From contig JAJUBI010000004.1 in assembly GCA_022419385.1 (NCBI GenBank), positions 4,073,286 to 4,137,285 on the forward strand: a stretch of DNA of 64,000 bases. The letters run 5' to 3'. The notes below the pieces were generated by a model. That model saw nothing but the letters and a program-made list of their open reading frames with translations, searched no databases and had not been told where the DNA came from. The DNA is from Paraconiothyrium sp. Pb-2020 (lineage: Eukaryota; Ascomycota; Dothideomycetes; Pleosporales; Didymosphaeriaceae). The position numbers were made by a program, and so were the translations under genes. Of the stretch, positions 11,214 through 20,863 are shown piece by piece; within the stretch, counting starts at the first letter, position 1, and the number at the start of each line of letters is the position of its first letter.

Positions 11214-11948
11214 CTACTGGGCACCTGTACGTAAGAAGAGATTTGGCGGTTTGTCACGACTTGCAAACTCGTCGTCGACTTCATACACGATGTCATCCTT
11301 TCCTTCCGGCTGGAACCCCAGCTTTTGATACGCGCCCCTTCCCATACTACTCGCCTCCGTCGTACATTCCAAATCGCCCCGTCTCTTCGCCTCGTCCAGA
11401 CCCCATTGCACCAACTTCTGCGCAATTCCTCTCCTCTGAAATTTTGGATCTACCGCGCACATGTCCAGAACGAAGATGGCCGGCGGATCAGCACTGGTCT
11501 TCTCCTTTGCATACGCAATCCTCCGCTTCCACAACGACTTGAGCATCTGACCAGCGAACCGAGCCTCAGTAGAATCCAGGGTTTGAAGTAGGTCTGCTCC
11601 AAGGTCGTCTGTAGGAGGATCACCATAACCGTCTACAAATGAAGCTTGTTGCCATATAGCCATGCCAGCTATACGACGCCTACCCGCATCTGCGGGATCA
11701 GGCAGTGTGGCTTTGAGAAAGACGGTGTTGGGCTTTCCGTCCTTGTTAGTCTTGATGTTTTGCCACCGCTTTACCAGGCTAGCAGCGCCTCTGTTCTGGC
11801 CTTCAGGGGTCTCCCATCCTGGGTTGGTGACTATCCAGACCGAGTCCTTAGCTTGGCGGCCGAAGGCTTCAGCGACGCAATGGAAGACTTGGGTAAAGTC
11901 TGAGGCGTCAGCGACTGGTTCGATGGTGATGTTTGAATTGTCTGCCAT
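11214..11948 (-). CDS. GNAT-family N-acetyltransferase
   Basis: The 244-aa intronless frame is a GCN5-related acetyltransferase that would move an acetyl group from acetyl-CoA to an amine. Motif A is clear near residues 165-190: MCAVDPKFQRRGIAQKLVQW, with the Q/RxxGxA acetyl-CoA pyrophosphate loop (QRRGIA). Motif B follows as TTEASSMGRGAYQKLGFQ. The N-terminal half (FTQVFHCVAEAFGRQAKDSV) matches fungal GNAT proteins of similar length. The substrate is unknown. It is divergent from POL3 and shares a 640-bp intergenic region with it. Confidence 0.85.
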   Translation of the reverse strand: MADNSNITIEPVADASDFTQVFHCVAEAFGRQAKDSVWIVTNPGWETPEGQNRGAASLVKRWQNIKTNKDGKPNTVFLKATLPDPADAGRRRIAGMAIWQQASFVDGYGDPPTDDLGADLLQTLDSTEARFAGQMLKSLWKRRIAYAKEKTSADPPAIFVLDMCAVDPKFQRRGIAQKLVQWGLDEAKRRGDLECTTEASSMGRGAYQKLGFQPEGKDDIVYEVDDEFASRDKPPNLFLRTGAQ

Positions 11949-12423
11949 TTTGCCTGTTTTGTACGGGGTGATGGGAAAGGTATGTTCTGGGTAACGATGA
12001 AAAGACGACTAGTGATGAAACGTAGGAGAGATGACTGCTGTGGGCCATGGAGGGGCACTGAAAGTCGCAATGTTACATAATAAGCCGCCCCAAAATGCCT
12101 AATCACGATTTTTCAATAGAGGCATAACGATCCACGAGAACGTGCAGGTGCGAATGGAGATAGTCGAACTTGGTCATATTCTAGTGCCTTGGAAACACCT
12201 TTCGATCCATCTGGGAGCGTTGCGCGGTGCACGCCACAACAGTAATGTAGTGAAAGCCCACACGGCCGTCTTTCTGATTGGTCAAAGCTTTGGTCATTAG
12301 CAGTCGCAAAGGAGTGCAGATATCCCCGGCGATAGAGTATGAGTAGTATTATCAAGCTGGAACGATATGAGATGGCTGAGATTGCGGAGGTAGGTGGTGG
12401 TCGGCTGGTGTCGCAACCCATTA

Positions 12424-12429
12424 ACGCGT
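12424..12429. promoter_or_regulatory. MCB box (ACGCGT) upstream of POL3
   Basis: The palindromic hexamer ACGCGT lies about 157 bp before the POL3 start codon. It is the known target of Mbp1/Res-type APSES factors at S-phase genes. Function here is inferred from position. Confidence 0.45.
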
Positions 12430-12585
12430 AGCCAGGTTGGCACGGACCCAAACGCGGGAAGGCGCGACTTTCGTGTTCTGACATCAATCAACTTTGAGAT
12501 CCGCGCTCTTTCACAACACCACGCCGACCATTCCCCATACTTTCCTCGTCTCTTTTACCGGTCGGCGAGTGCTTTTGTATTCAAT

Positions 12586-15500
12586 ATGCCGGGCGTCACG
12601 AAGACACCAGCGAAGCGCGTACTCGGCGATGCCTCATCCACCCGACAGAACATGCAGGCGTCGCCCCGCTCGGCGAAGAAGCTCAAGCTCGACAACGGTG
12701 CCATTACGAACAGCCGAGCACCTGTGAAGATTGCCAATGGTTCGTTCAATGCGAGCCAGCAAAAGAGCCGCTTTGAGGAGGAGGTGCTCGAGCAGATGTC
12801 GCAAGACATCGAGTCGCTGAAGCAGACCAACGCGGAACGGGACCAGCATTGGAAGAGACCTCCTCTGCCGAATAACTTCAACGAAATGACACATGGGGTC
12901 ACAATGCAACAGATAGATGCCGAAGAGGGCGTGCTCAATGGCGGGAAGGGCACCGTGAAGCTCTTTGGTGTCACCGAGGTAAATGGCTAAGGAACGCTCC
13001 AGTGTTCACAAACCTAACAATCGGTGCAATAGGACGGCCACTCGGTATTATTCCACGTTACGAACTTCCTCCACTACTTCTACATCGCCGCGCCGCTTAG
13101 CTTCCAGAAGAACGACTGCGATGCCTTCGGAACGTACTTAGAATCAGAATGCCAGAAAGCATTCAATCAACACTCAGCTGTAATAAATTCGGTGCAGATG
13201 ACTATGAGGGAGAATATCCTGCGCTTTCAGGGCAATCAGAAAAGTCCATATCTGAAGATCACCGTCAACGACCACAAGATGATCAACCGTGTTCGGACCA
13301 TGGTACAGTCAGGCAATGCCAACTGGAAAGGCCTTTGGGGCAATGTACGGGACGGCGGAGGGTTGCTTACCTTTGATAACATTCAATACGTGCAGCGGTT
13401 CATGGTCGACACCAGTGTAAGCATTTCTCGTGCCCAAGAAGAAATTGACTGATATTGTAGATCGTTGGCATGTCTTGGGTAGAAGCCCCCATTGGGAAGT
13501 ACAGATTAATCCCACCACGCGAAAGACATTCAAACTGTCAGATCGAAGCTCAGATCCACTATAAAGACCTGATCGCACACCCTGCCGATGGCGAGTACTC
13601 TAAGAGCGCACCGCTGCGCATTCTCTCCATGGACATCGAGTGCGCTGGTCGCAAGGGTATCTTTCCCAAGGCTGAGATTGATCCAGTCATTCAGATCGCA
13701 AACGTTGTTACGCGATTCGGAGAGGAAAAGCCTTTCGTTCGAAACGTCTTCTGCATGGATACCGTCAGTCCAATCGCCGCTACACAACTCTTCTCGTTCG
13801 ACGACGAGAAAGAGATGCTGTTGAAATGGCGTGATTTCGTGGAGGAGGTAGACCCCGATGTTATCATTGGATACAACACATCGAACTTCGACTTCCCGTA
13901 CTTGCTCGATCGCGCCAAGCACCTCAAAGCCACAAAGTTCCCGTACTGGACACGACTGAAGACCAAACAGTCCGAGCACAGCAGTTCGAGATTTTCAAGC
14001 GCACAGCTGGGAGCCCGGGATACAAAAACCACGAACACAAACGGTCGCCTCCAGCTTGATTTGCTCCAACTCATCCAACGCGATTACCACTTGCGAAGCT
14101 ACACACTCAACGCTGTGTGCGCCCACTTCCTGAAAGAGCAGAAAGAAGATGTCCACCACAGTATGATCACTGAACTGTACAATGGTGATTCGAATTCGCG
14201 GCGAAGACTGGCAGTTTACTGCTTAAAAGATGCATATCTCCCTCAGCGATTGCTCGATAAACTTATGTGTCTGGTGAACTACACCGAGATGGCTAGAGTC
14301 ACGGGTGTACCTTTTAACTTTCTCTTGTCTCGAGGTCAACAAGTCAGGTTCTTGAGTCAGCTATTCCGGAAATCGCTAGAGCATGGTCTTCTCATCCCCG
14401 ATGTCGCAAAAGAAGGTGGTGGAGACGACCAGTATGAAGGCGCCACTGTCATCGAACCTAAACGAGGCTATTACCAAATGCCTGTTGCCACCCTCGATTT
14501 TGCTTCTCTATACCCCAGTATCATGCAAGCGCACAACCTCTGTTACACAACTCTGTTGAATCAGGAAACTGTCAAGAAGCTCAACATGAAGAAGGACGAA
14601 GATTACATCCAAACACCAAATGGCGACCTGTTTTGCACCGCGAAGGTTCGCAAAGGTCTACTGTCGCAGATTCTAGAAGAATTGCTAGGTGCACGTAAAC
14701 GTGCTAAGAAGGATCTGGCCGTCGAGACAGACCCATTCAAGAAAGCTGTGCTGAACGGTCGTCAATTGGCTCTGAAAGTCAGTGCGAACTCCGTCTACGG
14801 TCTAACTGGTGCGACGAACGGAAAGCTACCCTGTCTTCCCATCGCCAGTAGTACCACCAGTTTCGGTCGTCAAATGATCGAGAAGACAAAAGCCGAAGTC
14901 GAAGCAAAGTACAACATAGCGAACGGATACAGTCACGATGCCGAAGTCATTTACGGTGATACTGACTCCGTCATGGTGAAGTTCGGTACAACAGATCTTG
15001 CTGAGGCGATGAAGATGGGCCAAGAAGCTGCCGATTTTGTCTCCGGGAAGTTCACCAAACCTATCAAACTCGAGTTCGAAAAGGTCTACTATCCATACCT
15101 TCTCATCAATAAGAAGCGCTACGCTGGCCTTTACTGGACAAATCCTGATAAGTGGGATAAGATGGATACAAAGGGTATAGAGACTGTCCGGCGTGACAAC
15201 TGCCGCCTGGTTCAGACAGTTATTGAGACGTCTTTACGTATGTTGCTGATCGATAAGGACCCCGAGGGTGCACAAGAGTAAGTCCACTTCCAGACACGCA
15301 ATGATAGGGCTAACAACCTTTTAGCTTTGTGAAAGACACCATCGCCGACCTGTTACAGAACAAAATCGATATGTCAAACCTGGTTATCACAAAAGCTCTC
15401 ACCAAAGAAGAAAACAAACAGGGAGAAGGTGGTTACCAGAACAAGCAAGCCCACCACGAACTCGCTGAGCGAATGAAAAAACGTGATGCCGGTTCTGCCC

Positions 15501-16084
15501 CAGCACTTGGTGACCGTGTCGCCTATGTCATGATCAAAGGTGCTGCTGGCGCGCGAAACTACGAGAAATCCGAAGATCCTCTTTATGTCCTGGAGAACAA
15601 TTTACCTATTGACGTCAAGTACTACCTCGACAATCAGCTCGCCAAACCTCTGGGGCGTATCTTCGAGCCCGTCATCGGGGAGAAGAAGGCCAATAGCTTG
15701 CTCACTGGCGAACACACGCGCTCGATCTCAGTCGCGGCGCCTACTATGGGTGGGCTCATGAAATTTGCGAAAAAGACGCAGACATGCATGGGGTGCAAGA
15801 AGCCACTGACCAGTGCAACGGAGAAAGACGGCGCGGTTTGCGAGAACTGCAGGCCACGTATCGGCGAACTGTATCAAAAGACGCTGTCCAAGGTCAGTGA
15901 GTTGGAGGTACGATTCGCACGACTTTGGACGCAATGCCAGCGGTGTCAGGGCAGCTTGCACTGCGAGGTTATCTGCTCGAGCAGAGATTGTCCAATCTTC
16001 TACATGCGGATGAAGGCGAGAAAGGACGTCGAGGATTCAGGGAAGGAGCTGGTGAGATTCGATAAGGATGCGGCGCTGTGGTGA
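12586..16084 (+). CDS. POL3: DNA polymerase delta catalytic subunit
   Basis: This is the catalytic and proofreading subunit of the lagging-strand replicative polymerase in the nucleus. Four exons (12586-12978, 13033-13416, 13461-15277, 15325-16084) join exactly in frame to 1117 aa, close to the known size. The exonuclease motifs are LSMDIECAGRKGIF (about residue 317), DPDVIIGYNTSNFDFPY and YCLKDAYLP. The polymerase motifs are DFASLYPSIMQAHNLCYTTL (about 604), NGRQLALKVSANSVYGLTGA and VIYGDTDSVMVKF (about 756). The C-terminus has CysA (CMGCKKPL...CENC) and CysB (CQRCQGSLHCEVICSSRDC), the latter the iron-sulfur site that binds the B subunit. All catalytic acids are present. The start has a short basic N-terminus (MPGVTKTPAKR). 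An MCB box lies upstream. Confidence 0.98.
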
Positions 16085-17038
16085 GCACGAGCTGCTATGG
16101 TGACAGGCGTTCTATGGTGTTACAGCGCAAGTTTCTTTGGTCATTGAATATGGGAGTCTTTGAGCGATGGAGGCTACAAAGCTTTTATGGATACCAGGTC
16201 GAGATAAATACCAATATAATACCTACGCGTCTCTTTGCACGTCTTGCCCTACTGTTCCCCAATTTTACGGATGCGCGGGAATGACTAAAACATCCGCTTG
16301 ACTACAGCATCCAAAAACACTATAGCACGTCGATCGTTCTCGTAAAGGATTAGGAACTCTAAAGGAGTGGTTGGTCATGCAGTCCAAAAGCACCAGTGCA
16401 CCAGTTGCGCTCGGAGTGACGATGGGCTGGTCGAAACTACGAAGGCGAAAAAACGCAATTGGGCGTATTCGAAAGGAGGCATGCGGGACGGAAAGAAAAG
16501 AGACTAGACATTGAACGCATGCTTGATTCCGCGAGTGGATGAACGTCCAACTCACTGTAGGTACCGGTCAGTAGGATCGCCGGTCTATGATCTGAAAGGC
16601 GAGGTGTCATGTGGGCTGCTCTGGTTCAACCGGATTCCCACTGGTTGCGCTTTTGCACCAGGATGCTCGGAACATTCTTGGCTCGCATAGGCCGACGTAA
16701 GCACCCTCATAAGCATCCTCACAACTGTCCAATACCATAGAGCGCTGGCAGCCACACTTGAGCTACGAGACACGAATGCTCATTGGTTGCATCTCTTTGC
16801 ACCCAGGATGCTCGGAACATTGTTGGCTTGCAGACCCTCATAAGCATCCCCACTGTTGTCCAATACCATCGAGCGCAGGCAGCTATACCTGAGCTACGAG
16901 GCAGACTTCATGGAAAAATATATAGACAGTAGGAAGTCTTTAGTTCTGTACATTTCTTTTAAGCATTCTAACTCTCACACCCACTTCTTTATCAAAAACA
17001 GCACTATTTTGCTCACGAAATATTAACCATCGTACGCG
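16085..17038. other. Intergenic with a diverged direct duplication
   Basis: This 0.95 kb lies between POL3 and the first mini membrane-protein gene. Its right half holds two direct copies of an approximately 120-bp unit. A TATATAG at about 16918-16926 lies before the mini membrane-protein gene and may be its TATA element. Confidence 0.5.
16643..16900 (+). repeat. Imperfect tandem duplication, unit about 120 bp
   Basis: Unit A (16643-16769) and unit B (16784-16900) share long matches such as AGGATGCTCGGAACATT, ACCCTCATAAGCATCC, TGTCCAATACCAT and GAGCTACGAG, with small indels. The pair ends about 140 bp before the mini membrane-protein gene at 17039, so it may lie in that gene's promoter. Confidence 0.8.
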
Positions 17039-17417
17039 ATGTCGACTAGTTATAACACTGCGAATGACACGACAACCTGGACTCCACCCGTCGTCATCGG
17101 CACAGTCTTTGGCATTCTGGCTGTTGTTCTAGGAGTGCCTGGCGCAATCATTGCTGTGATTAAACTTCAAAGTCGCAAAGATCGCAAGCAAAGTTCGAAA
17201 CCCTTATACCTTGAGGCGTAGTTGGCCAAAGGTTACAGCAGACTGATCTTGCTTAGCCGACATTGAAGATGGTATCGAAGTCCATACTCTCTCGTCCCAC
17301 CGAAACCTTACCCGTCTACCCCATCATATCATTTGGTCTTCCACGAGCGCTGCCTACGCCGCCATTTGCTATATTCCAATGGTTGCGTTACCTGGGCGAG
17401 AATGGCAAAGGATCTGA
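17039..17417 (+). CDS. Mini single-pass membrane protein, copy 1 (104 aa, two exons)
   Basis: Exon 1 (17039-17192) encodes a short polar N-terminus (MSTSYNTANDTTTW), one hydrophobic segment (PPVVIGTVFGILAVVLGVPG, residues about 16-40) and a basic stop-transfer patch (KLQSRKDRK). Unspliced it would stop at 60 aa. A phase-1 intron (17193-17256) joins it to exon 2 (17257-17417), which ends AYAAICYIPMVALPGREWQRI. The second exon is supported by the paralog at 18854, which has the same exon-1 length (154 nt), the same intron phase and the same AYAAICYIPM motif. The donor GTTCGA is weak. Function and family are unknown to me. Confidence 0.7.
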
Positions 17418-18853
17418 GCGGGGTGCACGTTGGCGCCGAAACGAAGAGGGTTCTATTGGGCAGACGATTGCTCCGCTTTCGCTGACCCTTATACAACCAG
17501 CCATATAACCCGTGCGATTGTAGCTTTTCATAGGTCTTTCCTGGAAGTCCTTGCCGAGTACCTGTGCTGCGGCTTTCCACGCGCAGCAAAATATCCTATT
17601 AGCAGCCTACAGTCTTCTACAGGATGTCTATTCAGAGAGTTGGACAACGCTAACGCACATGACGATACCTTCGATGTGTGGTCCCATTGAGCCGACTTGC
17701 TTATGAACGAGAAGCAGCTGAACACTCTTGATCATTATAAGTACAGGTTTATAGTATAGATAGTATATAATTTTAGCTTCAGATAATTACTGCTACTACG
17801 TATATACTTGTTGTTTGTATAGGGCAGAGATTCCTATTACTACCTCTCTGATCTTATATCAAGCAGATTGACCTATATTTGTGATGCTTGAGCTTGATTT
17901 CAGCGTTGTTGCGAGGTCCCAATGTACATTGTGTGCTAAACTCTCTCGCGCGAGCTAGAATGCCTCTCAGATAACCTCGATAGATGATTTTGAGTCTATG
18001 GGAGCACTGGGTCCGCGGGTAGCTCTTGTCAAGGTCAACTGTACTCAATTTTTCGTCCCATAGTTATATGCATGCTCACCCGTTTCATTTCACCCATACC
18101 ATTTCACCCATACCATTTCACACTTACCATTTCACACTTACCATTTCACACTTACCATTTCACACTTACCATTTCACACTTACTATTTCGCTCATTTCAT
18201 TTCGCTCACATCGTTTTACACAAACTACTTTTCCGAGTTGGCTGCGAATATCAGAGGCAAGATAGATTGGATGCAATTGAAGCTGTGGCCCTGGGCGCGC
18301 ACACCACGTGACCTCTTCGGTGCGTAGATGCACTATGACCGCAGGGTCATGGCTGAACGCGCAAGAGGCGCCGGTGTCGCACTCTAATGGTCTCCAGTCG
18401 CCAATATCGATGCCCTGTTCACGGGCTACAGCTCACTCTAAGGCTGCACCATAGTCTATGCGAACAGTTGTTGTGCCACCCTCTGCCTCACCGGTCACTA
18501 TGCGCACACAAAGCCCCGGAGCCTGATTGGGCACTGCAAGGCGAAGTCACGTGAACCGAGACGATGCCAGTCGTATTTGATTCGCATTGAACCACGGTCG
18601 ACCATAGGGAGATGCAGGCACAGCCTCGTCAACATAACGCTGATTCGCCGGTCTACTGCAACAATGGCGAATCGCCCCCACGTCCAGTATCAGCATTGCC
18701 TACGCTGAATCCGCCTCCAGGCTTTCTGCTTTACTACAATACAAATAGAAGAGATCCTTTTTCAATATGGACTCCAGGAGCATTCCAGTTCAAAGTCATA
18801 CCCGGTAGAACGTTCCTACATATAACGTACCGTACAAGTACCTATCAGCCACG
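17418..18853. other. Intergenic with A+T-rich patch and minisatellite
   Basis: This 1.4 kb lies between the two mini membrane-protein genes. It contains an A+T-rich stretch at about 17720-17880 and a 14-bp minisatellite at 18086-18183. No gene is supported. Open frames over the minisatellite are only the repeat translated. Confidence 0.5.
18086..18183 (+). repeat. 14-bp minisatellite, seven units
   Basis: There are two units of CATTTCACCCATAC followed by five units of CATTTCACACTTAC, head to tail and without gaps. Degenerate continuations (TATTTCGCTC, CATTTCGCTC) follow to about 18210. Confidence 0.95.
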
Positions 18854-19236
18854 ATGTCGACTGACAATGCCACCACCAACGACCCAACGGCATGGAGCAC
18901 TCCTATCATCATTGGCGCAGTCTTCGCTATAGTGGCCGTGGTCATAGGTGTTCCGGGTGCCGTTCTTGCTGTTATGAAACTTCGCAGCCGCAAGCGCCGA
19001 AAGCCAGGTATGTCTTCAAAGCATCTCGAAGTGTTCGGTTTGACGTGATATATTTGGTCTGGGACTAACTCTCCCGGTTAGGCGAAGAGGATGGCAGCCC
19101 AAACCACGGGTCCACTGAACAACCTACGCATCAGCCACCTCGTCACTTCTTCTCATCTCCCGCTAGCACCGCCTACGCAGCCATTTGTTACATTCCAATG
19201 ATGATTCCGCCTGGAAATGGATGGCAACAGATCTGA
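18854..19236 (+). CDS. Mini single-pass membrane protein, copy 2 (102 aa, two exons)
   Basis: Exon 1 (18854-19007) encodes MSTDNATTNDPTAWSTP, then a hydrophobic helix (IIIGAVFAIVAVVIGVPGAV) and a basic patch (KLRSRKRRK). The intron 19008-19081 has a GTATGT donor, a GACTAAC branch and a TTAG acceptor. Exon 2 (19082-19236) gives EEDGSPNHGSTEQ and ends AYAAICYIPMMIPPGNGWQQI. It is a clear paralog of copy 1, with identical exon-1 length and phase, and the intron is the best-formed in the family. The likely topology is a short outer N-terminus, one membrane span and a cytosolic C-terminal tail, by the positive-inside rule. Function is unknown. Confidence 0.75.
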
Positions 19237-19417
19237 GTTGGATGCTGCGACTCATTAGCGGCAAAAAGGACAAACGATCATACTCTGGTCGATGTCATGT
19301 CAGAACATCGTTGCATTTCTTAGTTTTTCCTTCAAGCGTGCCACGCGTTCATAGCGGAGATACCACATAAAGGCTCAATATATTCGAATTCTTATTTTCC
19401 TTGCAATTGTTGTTTTT

Positions 19418-20569
19418 CTACTCCAATTTTAATATCCGCACAGCGTTGTTACCAAGAACGTCCTTCGCCCGATCATCGCTATCGAAGGCTTTCGCTATCG
19501 CGGCATAATTCGCATTAACGCTATGCCATTCCTCGACATCTTCTTCCAGCGGAGGGAAGAATGGGTGATCCGTACCTGCAGCACGTTAGCTTGCCTACTT
19601 CTTCTCATTTACCTGGCTCCGCAGCAGTCAATTGAACTCACCAAACAGCAATCTATCAGCCCCACTCGCCGCTACCGCAGCCCCCAGACCCACTTCCGAG
19701 TAAATCACAGCATCGAGGTAGATATTCGTCTTCAATATATCCCAAATCTTCCTCCTATTATCTCTTGTCCCTGCTTTCTTCAAATGGCCATCGTGCAATA
19801 TACAACTCTCAATCCTACCAGCCAAAAATGGCAGCGTACCTCCCGAGTGCGCAAGTAGTACGTTCAACTTCGTAAAGCGATCCCACACCCCACTCAGCAA
19901 CATTCTGCTCACTGCGATCGTCGTCTCGAGTGGGAACCCCAACGCAAGCGGAAGAACGTGTCCGTACTCATTCGCTCTGGGGCCGTAGACTTCCTTGGGC
20001 AGTCCGTAGTGCGGGTGCAGGAATATCATTTGCCCAGCCTTTTCTATCGCTGCCCATACGGGGTCGAGCTTAAGGTCGTCTAATCCGTTTCCAAGACCAG
20101 AAGTGCCCATGATTACGCCACGCATGTATTTCAGCGTGGATAAGCGCTCCACCTCCTTTACGATGGTATCTGCATCTGCGCTTAGTGGCAGCGTGCCAAA
20201 TGCGTACAACCGCCCTGGATATCCCGCACAAATCTCATCCACATCGTCGTTGATTTTCCTGGCTGCCTCTCCTGCTTCTTCGGCGGGGAGGAAATCAAGC
20301 CATGGATTCGCGAGCGAGATCACGGACTTGTCGATCTTGTGCTGATCCATGAAGGCAATCTTCTGCTTGATGTCGTAGTACTCCGGGCCGATGGGACGGC
20401 CGCGAGAGGTGGAAGGCGTGCTGGGGTCATCTTCGCCAGGAAGAATTATAAGACGGCTGGAATCAGGAGCATCTTCGAAGTTGCGAACGTAGGGAACCGT
20501 TTTCCGCGTGCGGAGAAGGTCGACGTAGGAGGGTGGATAAATGTGCGTGTGGATGTCGACGATGGGCAT
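19418..20569 (-). CDS. Amidohydrolase family 2 metal-dependent hydrolase (ACMSD-like)
   Basis: Two exons (20569-19642, 19575-19418) give 361 aa. The N-terminal metal motif is MPIVDIHTHIYPPSY (HxH). MIFLHPHYGLP supplies the central His, LNVLLAHSGGTLPFL the next, and the exon join restores the C-terminal LLFGTDHPFFPP with the catalytic Asp. This is the pattern of TIM-barrel decarboxylases and hydrolases related to aminocarboxymuconate-semialdehyde decarboxylase, which act on small aromatic or keto acids. The exact substrate cannot be read from sequence. The intron has a GTGAGT donor at 19641 and a CTGCAG acceptor. Confidence 0.9.
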
Positions 20570-20805
20570 TCTGGACGTGGATCTGTAAGGACAGAGGTTT
20601 TGGCACGGTCAGCTAAGTAGGATAGAGGGTACAGAGAGTAGGTCGAAAGGCAATGGCATGTTTGGTGTTGACGTGTTGTGGTGCGGGGAGCTCCTGCCCC
20701 ACTACTCCACTCAGGGTCCTTCTAGATTCAGAAAGGCCCATCTCGGAGATGCCCGCTCTCGATATCGCTCACAGTTGATAAGACAAGGACTTCTTCGCTA
20801 TGGTC

Positions 20806-20863
20806 TGTACGTAAGATGGATATACTTCGCTCACTGTACGTAAGATAGATATACTTCGCTCAC
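20806..20863 (+). repeat. 29-bp tandem duplication overlapping the GH20 stop codon
   Basis: The 29-bp unit (20806-20834) is repeated at 20835-20863 with one difference (GATGG versus GATAG). The second unit covers the stop codon of the minus-strand hexosaminidase gene, so the duplication lies at the junction of its coding end and 3' region. Confidence 0.9.

Noticed and set aside
16605..16640. Possible tRNA-like T-arm (GGTTCAACCGGATTCC)
   Set aside because: No matching acceptor stem, anticodon arm or D-arm could be folded around it.
18026..18311. His/Thr/Phe-rich frames at 18.1 kb
   Set aside because: These are translations of the 14-bp minisatellite, with no start context or homologous structure.
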